Notes: a model not told the origin generated them from the sequence alone. Counted from the stretch's first letter, positions 25,648 to 34,943 are shown. The stretch is DNA of 64,000 nt from Fusobacterium ulcerans (GCF_003019675.1 NZ_CP028105.1:2310282-2374281); one strand, 5' to 3'. Made by a program: numbers and translations.

Positions 25648-27253
25648 TGTTATTCTCCCTATATTGTACAGCTGTTAAATACAGATAAAGAAGATTTCCA
25701 TATATTCCAGCAGAATTATCCTTGTTCAGATATATTTTAGGAACTATATATGAATTATTTTCAGTTATTATCTCTTCAAGATTAGCTAAAAGCTTATCTG
25801 CTGTTTCTTTAAATCCATTTTCATATAGCTTTATAATAAAGTTTAAATTATATTCCATATCAACTGTATTTTTATCTTCATCAGTTAAAACTCCTGATTT
25901 TTCATTATAATATTTTTTATAGTCAGATAAAAGTATTTTTTTCTGAATATTTTTTGGAAGTATATCCAAATAAGCTATATTTTTATGGTTGCTCTTTTCA
26001 TCTGCTCTTCTTGTTTTTATTCCATCTTCAAAAGTATAATTTTTTATTATAAATTGATGAAGAAGATTTTTTCTTTCTTCAATCCATTTTATATCTTCAC
26101 CAAACTCACTGACTTGTGATATTGTTTCTAAAAGTTTATACTCTGTATAATAATTGTAGATATTATCTCTTTCATCAAATATTTCCCCGTTGTCTTCAAT
26201 AGAGTCAACCATGGAAAGAACTTCAGGCTTGATTTTCCAGTTAAAGAAATTACTGTCAAACATTTTATTTTTATCAGATAAATATTTAAAGAGATAAGTA
26301 TAATATGCAGCACTTTCTGTTTCACTTTTTCTTATATTAATATCAACAAACATCTTTCTTGCATCAAAATTTTCTTTGAATAAGCTGGAAATATAGTAAA
26401 GTTTTATCTTGTTAGTGAGATCTTCTTTACTATTATTATATGAAATAGAATCAGGGATAACAGCTCTTGAAGTTATGATATCCAGCATTCTTAATTGTGT
26501 ATCTACAGCTTCCTGATTTTTAAAAGTTCTTTGATTTGATTTAAGACCCAGCCAGTAATTAAATTCATCAGCTATGACGTTGCTGCTTTTTACAAGATTA
26601 TTATTTCTAAAATTATCAAAGAATTTAAATGTAAAAAGAATAGGCTCATCTTTATTTATATTGCTTATAAGATAATATAAATTATCATCTTGATATTTTT
26701 TAGTTTTAGTTGTAACTTCTTCCAGAACAAAATTTTCAATTACATTATCTCTTACAATAAATACCTGTCCGCCATAATTTTCAGACTTAAAGAATATATT
26801 TTTTCCATAAACAAATGAATTTGCAGCTCTTATAAATTCTATATTTCCATTATCTTGCTGAGGAAATATATGAAACACAAAATCAATTTTTTTATCAGTT
26901 TTTAGATTTTTCAAATCTACTATTACATACAGCTTTTCTCTTTCTATCATAGATGGAATAATAGTTACATCTATATTTTGACCATTGATAGAATAATAAA
27001 GTTTTAAAATATTAGTCCCAGGAACCATTTCAGTTCTATCAAAAAAATGATTGATAGAGATTATTTCACTTCCATCAATAATCAGTTTTCCTTCTATTTT
27101 AGAGATGTCTATAGGATTAAAAACATCTCCCTTTATGAAGTGGACACTGTTAAAATTTTTATCATAAAAAAGAACTATCTCACTATTACTAATGAGATAG
27201 TTACTATATGAAAAGGTATGTATCATAAGAAAAATCAAAATAAATCTTTTCAT
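25631..27253 (-). CDS. Exported protein of unknown function between mreB and scpB
   Basis: 540 residues from the ATG at 27253 (AAAGGGG upstream). Signal peptide at residues 1-17 (MKRFILIFLMIHTFSYS). The first 200 residues are beta-rich and the last 330 are helical, with repeated Trp/Tyr and acidic positions as in alpha-barrel glycoside hydrolases of the GH15 type. I would not go further than a weak structural resemblance. It is embedded in an operon of cell-shape, chromosome-segregation and translation genes, starting 24 bp after the mreB stop, so a periplasmic role tied to growth is possible. Confidence 0.7.
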   Translation of the reverse strand: MKRFILIFLMIHTFSYSNYLISNSEIVLFYDKNFNSVHFIKGDVFNPIDISKIEGKLIIDGSEIISINHFFDRTEMVPGTNILKLYYSINGQNIDVTIIPSMIEREKLYVIVDLKNLKTDKKIDFVFHIFPQQDNGNIEFIRAANSFVYGKNIFFKSENYGGQVFIVRDNVIENFVLEEVTTKTKKYQDDNLYYLISNINKDEPILFTFKFFDNFRNNNLVKSSNVIADEFNYWLGLKSNQRTFKNQEAVDTQLRMLDIITSRAVIPDSISYNNSKEDLTNKIKLYYISSLFKENFDARKMFVDINIRKSETESAAYYTYLFKYLSDKNKMFDSNFFNWKIKPEVLSMVDSIEDNGEIFDERDNIYNYYTEYKLLETISQVSEFGEDIKWIEERKNLLHQFIIKNYTFEDGIKTRRADEKSNHKNIAYLDILPKNIQKKILLSDYKKYYNEKSGVLTDEDKNTVDMEYNLNFIIKLYENGFKETADKLLANLEEIITENNSYIVPKIYLNKDNSAGIYGNLLYLYLTAVQYRENNNEHTK

Positions 27254-27276
27254 ATAACCCCTTTCTTTCTCTGCAA

Positions 27277-28323
27277 TCAATAGTCAGTTTCTGGAGAAAT
27301 TAAAACTTTATTATAAACATGGAAATTCTTCAGAAGTATTTGAATACCATTTATAACTGCATTTAATGGATCTTCAGAAATAGTTACATTTAGGTTAAGG
27401 CTTTCAGAAATCTTTTTATCAATACCTCTAAGAAGTGCTCCACCACCAGTGATATATATTCCTCTTCTCTTTATATCAGAAGATAATTCAGGAGGAGTTT
27501 TTTCAAGGATAACTTTTATTTCTTCTATTATTTGCTGTAATAATTCTCCTAGAGCTTCCACTATTTCAGAAGAGTATATTTTTATATCTTTAGGAAGTCC
27601 GTTAAGAGCATTTCTACCACTGATATCAATTGAGATATCTTCTTCAAGCTCTACAACAGCACCAATTTGTTTTTTAATATCTTCAGCAGTTTTTTCTCCA
27701 ATTAAAAGATTGTGTTTTTGTCTGATATATTCTATTATTGTAGTATCAAATCTATCTCCAGCTACTCTGAAAGATGAAGTTTTAACAACCCCTCCTAGAG
27801 AGATAACAGCAAGTTCAGATGTACCTCCACCAATATCTACAATCATATTTCCTTCAGGTTCAAAAATATTTAACCCTATACCAATTGCAGCAGCCATAGG
27901 TTCTTCAACGAGATAAGCTTCTCTAGCTCCAGCTTCTCTAGTTACTTCTATAACAGCTCTTTTTTCAACTTGAGTAACTCCAGCAGGTACACAGATAATA
28001 ACTCTTGGACTTGAAAAAAATCTATTGTGGCTTACTCTTTTATAAAAAGAACTAAGCATTTTTTCTGTAATTTCATAATCAGCAATAACACCATTTTTTA
28101 AAGGTCTTATTGTATCAAGGTTATTTGGAGTTCTACCTATCATAAGTTTAGCTCTTTCACCAACCTCAAATATATCTTTTGTTCTTGTATTTATAGCAAC
28201 TACTGAAGGTTCATTTAAAATAATCCCCTTATCTTTTACACATATTAATGTATTAGATGTTCCTAAGTCAATTCCTAAATCCTCAGAAAAAAAACCTAAA
28301 AATTTGTTAAAATATCTCTTCAT
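27277..28323 (-). CDS. mreB: Rod-shape-determining protein MreB
   Basis: 348 residues, an actin-fold ATPase that forms membrane-bound filaments and directs lateral wall synthesis. Actin-family motifs are visible: DLGIDLGTSNTLI (phosphate 1), VIADYEITEKML, VPAGVTQVEKRAV, VEEPMAAAIG, IVDIGGGTSELAVI (phosphate 2) and ITGGGALLRG (adenosine). No mreC or mreD follows. AGAGGTG before the ATG. Lies 31 bp downstream of maf. Confidence 0.96.
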   Translation of the reverse strand: MKRYFNKFLGFFSEDLGIDLGTSNTLICVKDKGIILNEPSVVAINTRTKDIFEVGERAKLMIGRTPNNLDTIRPLKNGVIADYEITEKMLSSFYKRVSHNRFFSSPRVIICVPAGVTQVEKRAVIEVTREAGAREAYLVEEPMAAAIGIGLNIFEPEGNMIVDIGGGTSELAVISLGGVVKTSSFRVAGDRFDTTIIEYIRQKHNLLIGEKTAEDIKKQIGAVVELEEDISIDISGRNALNGLPKDIKIYSSEIVEALGELLQQIIEEIKVILEKTPPELSSDIKRRGIYITGGGALLRGIDKKISESLNLNVTISEDPLNAVINGIQILLKNFHVYNKVLISPETDY

Positions 28324-28354
28324 TCTTCACCTCTAAATGTATTTATGTTTTTTA

Positions 28355-28933
28355 TTATATGTTTTCTATTTCTTTTAATTCTATACCTAACTGCGAAATC
28401 TTTTCAACAAATTTACCAATGGGGAATCCCATTACACTGAAAAAATCTCCATTTATACCATTGACAAACACTGCTCCCTTTCCTTGGATTCCGTAGGAAC
28501 CTGCCTTATCCATTGGCTCATTAGTAGATATATACCATTTTATCATATTATCAGATAATTCCCTAAAAGAAACTTTAGTAATATCATAATCTGTAATATC
28601 TATTTTTTTAGATAAGTTAATCAGGCTATATGCAGTGATAACATTGTGTTCTCTCCCTGATAATATTTTCAATGTATTGAAGGCATCAGCTTCATTTTTT
28701 GGTTTTCCTATTATTTTTCCATCCACTTCTACTATTGTATCTGCTCCTACAACAAACTCATCAGGGTACATTTTTGCAACAGCCATAGTTTTTTTTCTTG
28801 CAATATCCATAATTTTATCAGTAATTGAATCTTTGCTGCTTGTTTCTTCTACTTGGGCACTTATGATCTGTATTTTAAATCCAGTGTCTTCAAGGATCTC
28901 CTTCCTTCTGGGAGATTTAGAAGCTAGAATCAT
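28355..28933 (-). CDS. maf: Maf-family nucleoside-triphosphate pyrophosphatase
   Basis: 192 residues. Maf proteins hydrolyse non-canonical or methylated nucleotides and affect septum formation. The diagnostic MILASKSPRRKEIL and VVGADTIVEVDGKIIGKP blocks are intact, and DKAGSYGIQGKGAVFV near the C-terminus completes the family pattern. Its start overlaps the end of the upstream membrane-protein gene by 17 bp, with GGAGG 7-8 bp before the ATG. Confidence 0.95.
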   Translation of the reverse strand: MILASKSPRRKEILEDTGFKIQIISAQVEETSSKDSITDKIMDIARKKTMAVAKMYPDEFVVGADTIVEVDGKIIGKPKNEADAFNTLKILSGREHNVITAYSLINLSKKIDITDYDITKVSFRELSDNMIKWYISTNEPMDKAGSYGIQGKGAVFVNGINGDFFSVMGFPIGKFVEKISQLGIELKEIENI

Positions 28934-30056
28934 CTTTTTTTCCTCCAGGTGTTCTTATTGTTAAAAGTTCTCTTTCTTTTTTAGGCTTTTTTACTGGCTT
29001 TTCAGGAATGATTTCTGTTACTTTTTCTGTATCATCAACTGAAGCCACTTCTTCAGGCAGAGATTCAACTGTTTCTTCAACAATTTCTTTTTTAGGTGAA
29101 GAATCTGTTATAGTAAACAGTGGAAAATCAACAGTACTTTCATAAGCCATATCAGAAGCAGGATTTTCTATTTTCTCTTCTTCTTTTTCTTCTTCCAACT
29201 CTTGTTTTGCTGCTTCTTTTTTATTTTTTTCTTCTTTAGGTTTGCTGACAAAATCAGGATCAATTATTTTTAAAAACTCTTCATCCTCTTCTTCTGCCAT
29301 TTCATTTTCTTCTATATTTTTTATTATATCATTATTCTTGTTTTCATCAATAGAGTAGCTTTCTAAAACTAATTCTTTATTAGAAATAACTTCTTCAACT
29401 CTCTCTTTTATCCTTATTTCTTTTTCTAATTCCATTTTTAATTTTTTATCAGCTTCCCTTTTCTCCAAGGCTTCTTTTATTGCTATCTGTTCTCTTAAAA
29501 GCTGTTCTTCTCTCTGGATTCTCTTCTTCTCTTTGTGTTCATGGTAAATTCTGCATATTGTCGTCTTGATAAACTTTATAGTTATAAGGAAGAATGTACA
29601 GAATATTAAGAATCCAAGTCCAGCATAAATATAGCAGTACATGATATTTGTGAGAATGAGATAGAATAAATAGGCAGCTATAAATCCTATTTTGTATTTA
29701 TATATAGAAAGATTTAGAAATTTTTCTATAACAGTATCATCTGCAAATTCTTTAGCAAATGGAAGTTCTAATTTATACATCATAAAAAGATAAAGACAGC
29801 TTATTATTAAAATGAAAAAAGCATGTGATTTTACATTAAGTACCATTTTTTTCTTTCGTTCTTTAATAAAGAAAAAAATTGAAGAAAGTATTAACATAAG
29901 TAAAACAGGAAAAATTATAATACCAAGATAATTTTCCATGACTGAATATATGTGACTACTTTTTAACTTGCTGTTAAAGAAATAATTTGCTATGAAACAA
30001 ATAATAAAATAAAGATATAGATATTTCAAGTGTAGAAATCTTAATATTTTTTTCAT
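28917..30056 (-). CDS. Membrane protein with long acidic, coiled-coil cytoplasmic tail
   Basis: 379 residues from the ATG at 30056 (GAGGGA five bases upstream; another ATG at 30068 overlaps that site). Four or five hydrophobic segments occupy residues about 10-165, followed by a charged coiled coil (about 170-230) and a low-complexity Glu/Lys/Pro tail ending in RELLTIRTPGGKKDDSSF. The family is not recognised. As the first gene of a run leading through maf, mreB, scpB and gatCAB, with a strong promoter in front, it may be an envelope or division-linked scaffold; that is inference. Confidence 0.75.
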   Translation of the reverse strand: MKKILRFLHLKYLYLYFIICFIANYFFNSKLKSSHIYSVMENYLGIIIFPVLLMLILSSIFFFIKERKKKMVLNVKSHAFFILIISCLYLFMMYKLELPFAKEFADDTVIEKFLNLSIYKYKIGFIAAYLFYLILTNIMYCYIYAGLGFLIFCTFFLITIKFIKTTICRIYHEHKEKKRIQREEQLLREQIAIKEALEKREADKKLKMELEKEIRIKERVEEVISNKELVLESYSIDENKNNDIIKNIEENEMAEEEDEEFLKIIDPDFVSKPKEEKNKKEAAKQELEEEKEEEKIENPASDMAYESTVDFPLFTITDSSPKKEIVEETVESLPEEVASVDDTEKVTEIIPEKPVKKPKKERELLTIRTPGGKKDDSSF

Positions 30057-30095
30057 ACTATCCCTCATCCTTAATTTACTATTAAACTATTCTAT

Positions 30096-30124
30096 ATTGT
30101 ATCATAGAGAAAAATAGTTTTCAA
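30096..30124 (-). promoter_or_regulatory. Main promoter of the maf-mreB-gat operon
   Basis: On the minus strand TTGAAA (30119-30124), 17-bp spacer, TACAAT (30096-30101) with a TGn extended -10. Genes from 30056 down to 21151 follow with gaps of at most about 30 bp. Confidence 0.7.
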
Positions 30125-30160
30125 GAAATATACCTTTAGCTTTTTTAAAGTTTTTTTTTG

Positions 30161-30169
30161 TGCTATAAT
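30161..30169 (+). promoter_or_regulatory. Extended -10 promoter of the RseC-like gene
   Basis: TGCTATAAT, an ideal extended -10 element, 39 bp before the ATG at 30208. No good -35 box is seen. Confidence 0.5.
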
Positions 30170-30207
30170 TTGAAGTGGAGAAAGATAAAAATGGAAAGGT
30201 GGTAGCT

Positions 30208-30660
30208 ATGTTAAACAAAGGTGTAATTAAAGAAATAAATGGAGATAAAATAGTAGTAAAATTATATAAAGATACTTCTTGTTCGCATTGCAGTGGATGC
30301 AGCGGAGATGGGAAATATGGAAAAGATTTTGAATTTACAACAGATAGGAAAGCTGAAATAGGAGATACAGTTACATTTGAAATATCAGCTGGTAAAGTCA
30401 TAAAGGCAGCTTCTATTGCATATGTATTTCCAGCTGTGGCAATGATACTGGGATATTTCATAGCAAGTAAGCTTGGGTTTTCTGAAAATCAATCTATAGC
30501 TTCAAGCTTCATAGCATTGGGAATCTCTTTTGTATGTCTATTCCTTTATGATAAATTTGTAGTTAAAAAACAGAAAAATTCTGAGATAGATATAATCTCT
30601 ATTGAAAAAGAAGATACAAGTGAAATGATAGATAATTGTAATAATAAAAATATGTTTTAA
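30208..30660 (+). CDS. RseC/MucC-family protein (SoxR-reducing-system type)
   Basis: 150 residues from the ATG at 30208 (AAAGGTGG upstream); a GTG at 30175 would add 11 residues. The N-terminal domain has the cysteine cluster CSHCSGCSG at about 26-34, typical of RseC/MucC, followed by two membrane helices (about 70-90 and 98-115). RseC proteins act in electron-transfer or redox sensing at the membrane and are often linked to Rnf complexes, though no rnf genes are here. Family call is good; role uncertain. Confidence 0.82.
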   Translation: MLNKGVIKEINGDKIVVKLYKDTSCSHCSGCSGDGKYGKDFEFTTDRKAEIGDTVTFEISAGKVIKAASIAYVFPAVAMILGYFIASKLGFSENQSIASSFIALGISFVCLFLYDKFVVKKQKNSEIDIISIEKEDTSEMIDNCNNKNMF

Positions 30661-30713
30661 TTTTAAAAGTTATGGGATATAGAGCAGTTAAAAAAGTAAA
30701 TAAATGATTGTAG

Positions 30714-30742
30714 GGCAGGAAAATCTTTTTCTGCCTTTTTGT
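30714..30742 (+). terminator. Terminator after the RseC-like gene
   Basis: GGCAGGAAA pairs with TTTTCTGCC, followed by TTTTTG. Confidence 0.75.
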
Positions 30743-30751
30743 TTTATAAAT

Positions 30752-30790
30752 ATAAAAATCCCCAGTAAATTTATACTGAGGACTTTTTTT
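30752..30790 (-). terminator. Terminator of the yihY-like gene
   Basis: CAGTA / TACTG core stem extended by TCC / GGA across one mismatch, with T-rich sequence on both sides, so it may work in both directions. Confidence 0.75.
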
Positions 30791-30808
30791 ATTTTATTAT
30801 TTTCTCTT

Positions 30809-32068
30809 TTATTTACTATTTTCTAAAAGATCTTTAATCAAAAAATCAAAGTCCTTATTTTTTATTATCTTGTAAAATGCCCTGTTATCATCATTGACCT
30901 GTAATCTGATGTCTTCTCCAGAACTTTCCAAAACATTAAATACCTTCTTAAAATTTATCTGATCTATATTTTGAAGGATAGTAAAACTTGCCTCATCTTC
31001 ATTTTTTACATTGATAACCTTTGCTGCCAGTCCATTTTTTTCAAATACAGTGAGAACATATAGAATGAGATCATAAGGGATATCATTTTTTTCAGCAAGT
31101 TCTTTCACTGTAACTGGAGAAAGATTATTTGAATATCTTCTGATAAGTTCTCTTATTACTATCATTCCGGCATATTCTTTAGATTTGAAGCTTATACTAT
31201 TTACATCGTTAGAATGAGATTTTAAATCTTTATTCTGTAAAAAGTACGATAAATGAGCTCCAAGAATAATAAAGAACCACATTATTTTCAACCATAAGAA
31301 GAAGATGAAAATAACAGAGAAACTTCCATATATCTTATTATATGTAATAATCATAACCTGAAGGTGTATGAAAAAATATTGAAGCCCTGAAAAAAGTACA
31401 GATGTAAAAACTGCTGAGAAAAAAGCAGGGATCAATTTTACCTTTGTATTTGGTATGAGCATGTACAAAGCTGTAAAAAACAGAAATATACTGAGAGAAG
31501 GAATTACTTGTAAAAGATATGGTGAAATATCATAAATTCCCTCTAACTTTTTCCCTATTATAACCATACCACCATTTATTGTAAGGATAAGCAATGGGAA
31601 TAAAAGAAAGAAAGCTATATAATCAGTTATTTTCCTCAGTATCATTCTTGATTTTTCCACCTGCCAGATATCATTAAATGATTTCTCAACAATGGAAAAC
31701 ATAGTAATTAAAGTCCATCCCAATGATAAAAATCCTATTCCAGCCAGAACTCCGCTTCGTGCATTTTCTAAAAGATTTTCAGAAAACTGCACAAGGAAGG
31801 TAATCATCTCTTCATTCAAAGGAGAATATTTACTCAGATGAATGATAATGCTTTCTGCTACTCCAAGCCAGCTTCCCAAACTGAATAGGATTGCAAATAC
31901 AGGAACAAGAGAAAGAAGAGTATAAAAACAAAGAGATGTAACCCAGAGGGCAGAGTTAGCTCTTTTGTAGTTTTCTAATGCTCTCTGAATACCCGAAATT
32001 ATATTGGATATCTTACCCTGACTGGCTACTTCTTTAAAAAAGTAAATTAATTTTCTCTTTATATTCAT
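30809..32068 (-). CDS. YihY/BrkB-family membrane protein with C-terminal winged-helix extension
   Basis: 419 residues. Six membrane segments at about 45-275 carry the YihY signatures (ALWVTSLCFYTLLSLVPVFAILFS; GIGFLSLGWTLITMFSIVEKSFNDIWQVE; YGSFSVIFIFFLWLKIMWFFIILGAHLSYF). The family was once mislabelled ribonuclease BN; its true function is unknown, perhaps envelope transport. Residues 290-415 add a soluble winged-helix-like domain (VTVKELAEKNDIPYDLILYVLTVFEKNGL), a common but not universal extension. GAGGGG site 11 bp upstream. Confidence 0.9.
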   Translation of the reverse strand: MNIKRKLIYFFKEVASQGKISNIISGIQRALENYKRANSALWVTSLCFYTLLSLVPVFAILFSLGSWLGVAESIIIHLSKYSPLNEEMITFLVQFSENLLENARSGVLAGIGFLSLGWTLITMFSIVEKSFNDIWQVEKSRMILRKITDYIAFFLLFPLLILTINGGMVIIGKKLEGIYDISPYLLQVIPSLSIFLFFTALYMLIPNTKVKLIPAFFSAVFTSVLFSGLQYFFIHLQVMIITYNKIYGSFSVIFIFFLWLKIMWFFIILGAHLSYFLQNKDLKSHSNDVNSISFKSKEYAGMIVIRELIRRYSNNLSPVTVKELAEKNDIPYDLILYVLTVFEKNGLAAKVINVKNEDEASFTILQNIDQINFKKVFNVLESSGEDIRLQVNDDNRAFYKIIKNKDFDFLIKDLLENSK

Positions 32069-32107
32069 AAATACTATTCCCCTCTTTTCCTTTTAAAATC
32101 TTATGTA

Positions 32108-32575
32108 TTATTCTTCAGATGCTTCTATTTTATTATTTACTTCATCTATTTCATCAGTTCTTATTTTTTCTCCAATAGTAGTAACATCAGCTGTTACAAG
32201 AGAAACATCAGGTGCATTCAGATCTCTGTAGTTTAATTCAAAATCATTTTTTCTTATAGAATAAACTGTAGAAAGTGTCATCGGAGATACGATATAGTCT
32301 CCCACTCTTACAGCAACAGTTTTCCCATCAGAATCATTCATATAGAATGGATTTTCATGTGTAACAAGGTTTTGTAAAACTTTATTATCTACTTGAATAG
32401 CTTTTATTTCTTTAAAGTCATCAATCTTCTTTTCTCCAATGTATGAGAAAACTGGAGAAGCACTGATTGGAATAAGAAGTTTTTCCATTATATAGTATTC
32501 TGGAATTATCTCTTTTGATAGTGTAACAGAAGCAGTTAAAGAAAAAACTGCAAGTATAGCTAAGATTTTTTTCAT
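32108..32575 (-). CDS. Small exported protein of unknown function
   Basis: 155 residues with a signal peptide at 1-20 (MKKILAILAVFSLTASVTLS). The mature part is beta-rich and acidic at the end, with no recognisable motif. AGGAGGAAAA before the ATG makes the start secure. It sits between htpX and the yihY-like gene on the same strand, 42 bp after htpX and 39 bp before yihY, so the three may form an envelope-stress operon. Confidence 0.75.
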   Translation of the reverse strand: MKKILAILAVFSLTASVTLSKEIIPEYYIMEKLLIPISASPVFSYIGEKKIDDFKEIKAIQVDNKVLQNLVTHENPFYMNDSDGKTVAVRVGDYIVSPMTLSTVYSIRKNDFELNYRDLNAPDVSLVTADVTTIGEKIRTDEIDEVNNKIEASEE

Positions 32576-32617
32576 TTTTCCTCCTGAAATATTTTTAATT
32601 GTATTTTTTATTTAGTA

Positions 32618-33463
32618 TTAATAAGCCATTTCCTGAAGTCTTCTTATTCTGTCTTCAGTAGCAGGGTGTGTACTGAAAAGAGAAGCCATTTTGCTTCCTG
32701 TAAGAGGACTTACTATAAACATATTTTCTGTAGATGGAGCAGCATTTCTCATAGGAATTCTTCTGCTGTAGTCATCAAGTTTTCTCAATGCTCTGGCAAG
32801 ATATAGAGGATTTCCGCTGACTTTTGCTCCAAATTCATCAGCTTTATATTCTCTTGTTCTAGAGATAGCCATTTGTACAAGCATGGCAGCAATAGGTGCA
32901 AAAATAGCTACTGCAATCATTGCTAATGGACTTCCACCATCTCTGTCATCATTTCTTCTTCCTCTTCCACCAAAGATAGCAGCCCATTTTGCCATATTAG
33001 CAAGGAAAGTGATAGCTCCTGCCATGGTAGCAGCAACAGTTCCTATTAATATATCTCTATTATGTACATGACCTAATTCATGTCCAATGACTCCAGAAAG
33101 TTCATCTTCATCAACTATGTCCATAAGTCCTCTTGTTACTGCAACAGCAGCATGACTCGGATTTCTTCCAGTAGCAAAAGCATTAGGTTGAGCTTCGTTT
33201 AATATATATACCTTAGGCATAGGTATGTCAGCTTCTATAGCTAGTTTTTTTACTAATTGATATAAACGGCTATTTTCATCTACAGGCTGAGCACCATACA
33301 TAGATAAAACTATTTTATCACTGAACCAGTATGAGATAAAATTCATTACTCCTGCCATTATTAAAGCAAAAATGAGTCCTTCTCTTCCAGCCACTGCATT
33401 TCCTATGAGCATAAAGATAAATGTCATAACAGCCATTAATATAAAAGTTTTTAAAGTTTTCAC
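32618..33463 (-). CDS. htpX: HtpX-type membrane zinc metalloprotease
   Basis: 281 residues from the GTG at 33463, chosen because AGAGGTG lies six bases upstream; another GTG at 33472 would overlap that site. HtpX degrades damaged membrane proteins. Membrane segments occur at about 5-45 and 145-205; the zinc motif HELGH is at 128-132 with a downstream EYKADEFGA glutamate ligand. The AQPVDE and NAFATGRNPSHAAVAVTRG blocks are family hallmarks. A TGn-TATAAT promoter is just upstream. Confidence 0.94.
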   Translation of the reverse strand: MKTLKTFILMAVMTFIFMLIGNAVAGREGLIFALIMAGVMNFISYWFSDKIVLSMYGAQPVDENSRLYQLVKKLAIEADIPMPKVYILNEAQPNAFATGRNPSHAAVAVTRGLMDIVDEDELSGVIGHELGHVHNRDILIGTVAATMAGAITFLANMAKWAAIFGGRGRRNDDRDGGSPLAMIAVAIFAPIAAMLVQMAISRTREYKADEFGAKVSGNPLYLARALRKLDDYSRRIPMRNAAPSTENMFIVSPLTGSKMASLFSTHPATEDRIRRLQEMAY

Positions 33464-33503
33464 TTTATTCACCTCTTTTTCTTTTTTGATTTTAGTTTAG
33501 TAT

Positions 33504-33512
33504 ATTATATCA
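33504..33512 (-). promoter_or_regulatory. Extended -10 promoter of htpX
   Basis: On the minus strand TGATATAAT, about 40 bp before the htpX start. Confidence 0.5.
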
Positions 33513-33576
33513 CTATCTAGCTCTAAAATAACAGATTATTTTTTTTATGTCAAATTTTAGAAATTTTATCTAGCTG

Positions 33577-33605
33577 TTGAATAAAAAGAAAAATTTGAGT
33601 ATAAT
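33577..33605 (+). promoter_or_regulatory. Promoter of the ppx/gppA gene
   Basis: TTGAAT at 33577-33582, 17-bp spacer, perfect TATAAT at 33600-33605. Confidence 0.65.
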
Positions 33606-33663
33606 CTATAATAGGAAGAATTAGGTAATATCTTTAAAATCTTATAAAATGAGAGGCAGGAAA

Positions 33664-34854
33664 ATGACAGATAAAAATGGCAGGTACACAAAGGGAATAA
33701 TTGATATAGGTACAAATTCATGCAGATTATTTATAGCTGAAGTTTTAAAAAATGAAAAAGGGATAAATATTTTAAATGAATTAGTAAAAGAAGTGGAAAT
33801 TGTAAAACTTGGAGAAGGGGTGAATCAAAACCACTATCTCAAAGAGGAAGCAATTGAAAGAACTATTCAATGCTTGAAAAGATATAAGGAAACAGCAGAT
33901 AAATATGAAGTGAAAGAATTGAAAGCTTTTGCTACCTCAGCAACAAGAGATGCAGAAAATAAAGATATATTCCTAAAAAAAGTAAGAGATTTGGGAATTG
34001 AGATAAAATGTATTTCAGGAGAAGAGGAAGCAGGATTAAATTTTCTTGGAAACTCATTGGTATTTGATGAGAGGATATTAGTTATAGATATAGGTGGTGG
34101 AAGTACTGAGTTCACCCTTGGAAAGAATGATAAAATTGATTTTATAAAAAGTATAGATATCGGTGCAGTGAGAGCTACAGAAAAATTTTTCTCACAAGAA
34201 GATTATTCTGATGAAAATATAGAGAAATGTATAGAGTGGGTAAAAGAAAATATTAAAAAGATAAAAGAGATTAAAGATGAAGAATTCAGAGCAGTGGGAG
34301 TGGCAGGGACAGCCACTACACAGATATCAGTAAAAAAGAAAATGGAAATATATGACAGCAGAGAAGTGCACATGTCTGAAATATCTGTAGAGGAATTAGA
34401 AGAAAATTTAAAGCTTTTTGTTTCAAAAAATCTGGAAGAAAGAAAAGAGATAATTGGACTTGAACCTAAGAGGGCAGATGTAATAATAGCAGGAACCATT
34501 ATTTTAATAACTATTTTAAAAGAATTAAATAAAGAGAGGATAATTGTTTCTGAATCAGATAATCTGACAGGAGCCATGATAAAGGAGGAGAAAATGAGTG
34601 AGAGGCTTGAGTGGATACTTGAAGCTTATGAAAGTTTTAGAAGGTCTTCTGAAAGAAGATTAGTAGCAGGGAACATTTTTGATTACTTCATGCAGGACTT
34701 TAGAGGGGAAATAAGCGACGCATACGACCCAGCAACAAAAGAGGAGATAAAAGAGGATATCAAAGAGATGGCTGATATCATATATAATGAAGAGGATAAA
34801 CATAAAAGAGAATTTTTAGTAAAGATTCTGGTAAATATAGTAAAAATGCTTTAG
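33664..34854 (+). CDS. Ppx/GppA-family phosphatase
   Basis: 396 residues from the ATG at 33664 (GGCAGGAAA upstream; an earlier ATG at 33649 is less well placed). Exopolyphosphatase or guanosine-pentaphosphate phosphohydrolase of the ASKHA fold: GIIDIGTNSCRLFIAE (phosphate 1), AFATSATRDAEN, SGEEEAGLNFLG, VIDIGGGSTEFTL (phosphate 2), GVAGTATT. It may lower polyphosphate or (p)ppGpp. The C-terminal 90 residues are helical and lack a clear HD domain. Ppx versus GppA cannot be separated by eye. Confidence 0.9.
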   Translation: MTDKNGRYTKGIIDIGTNSCRLFIAEVLKNEKGINILNELVKEVEIVKLGEGVNQNHYLKEEAIERTIQCLKRYKETADKYEVKELKAFATSATRDAENKDIFLKKVRDLGIEIKCISGEEEAGLNFLGNSLVFDERILVIDIGGGSTEFTLGKNDKIDFIKSIDIGAVRATEKFFSQEDYSDENIEKCIEWVKENIKKIKEIKDEEFRAVGVAGTATTQISVKKKMEIYDSREVHMSEISVEELEENLKLFVSKNLEERKEIIGLEPKRADVIIAGTIILITILKELNKERIIVSESDNLTGAMIKEEKMSERLEWILEAYESFRRSSERRLVAGNIFDYFMQDFRGEISDAYDPATKEEIKEDIKEMADIIYNEEDKHKREFLVKILVNIVKML

Positions 34855-34943
34855 TAAATATAGATTAAGATATTTTAGTAAATATAAATGAAATATTTTG
34901 AGAATTGTAGATTATGATATTTTAGTAAATACAGTAAATTTTT
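34850..34943. repeat. Imperfect tandem repeats of about 23 bp
   Basis: Units begin at 34850, 34873, 34896 and 34920, each opening TTTTAGTAAATA or a variant. The first overlaps the ppx stop codon. This fills most of the spacer before selD. Confidence 0.6.
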
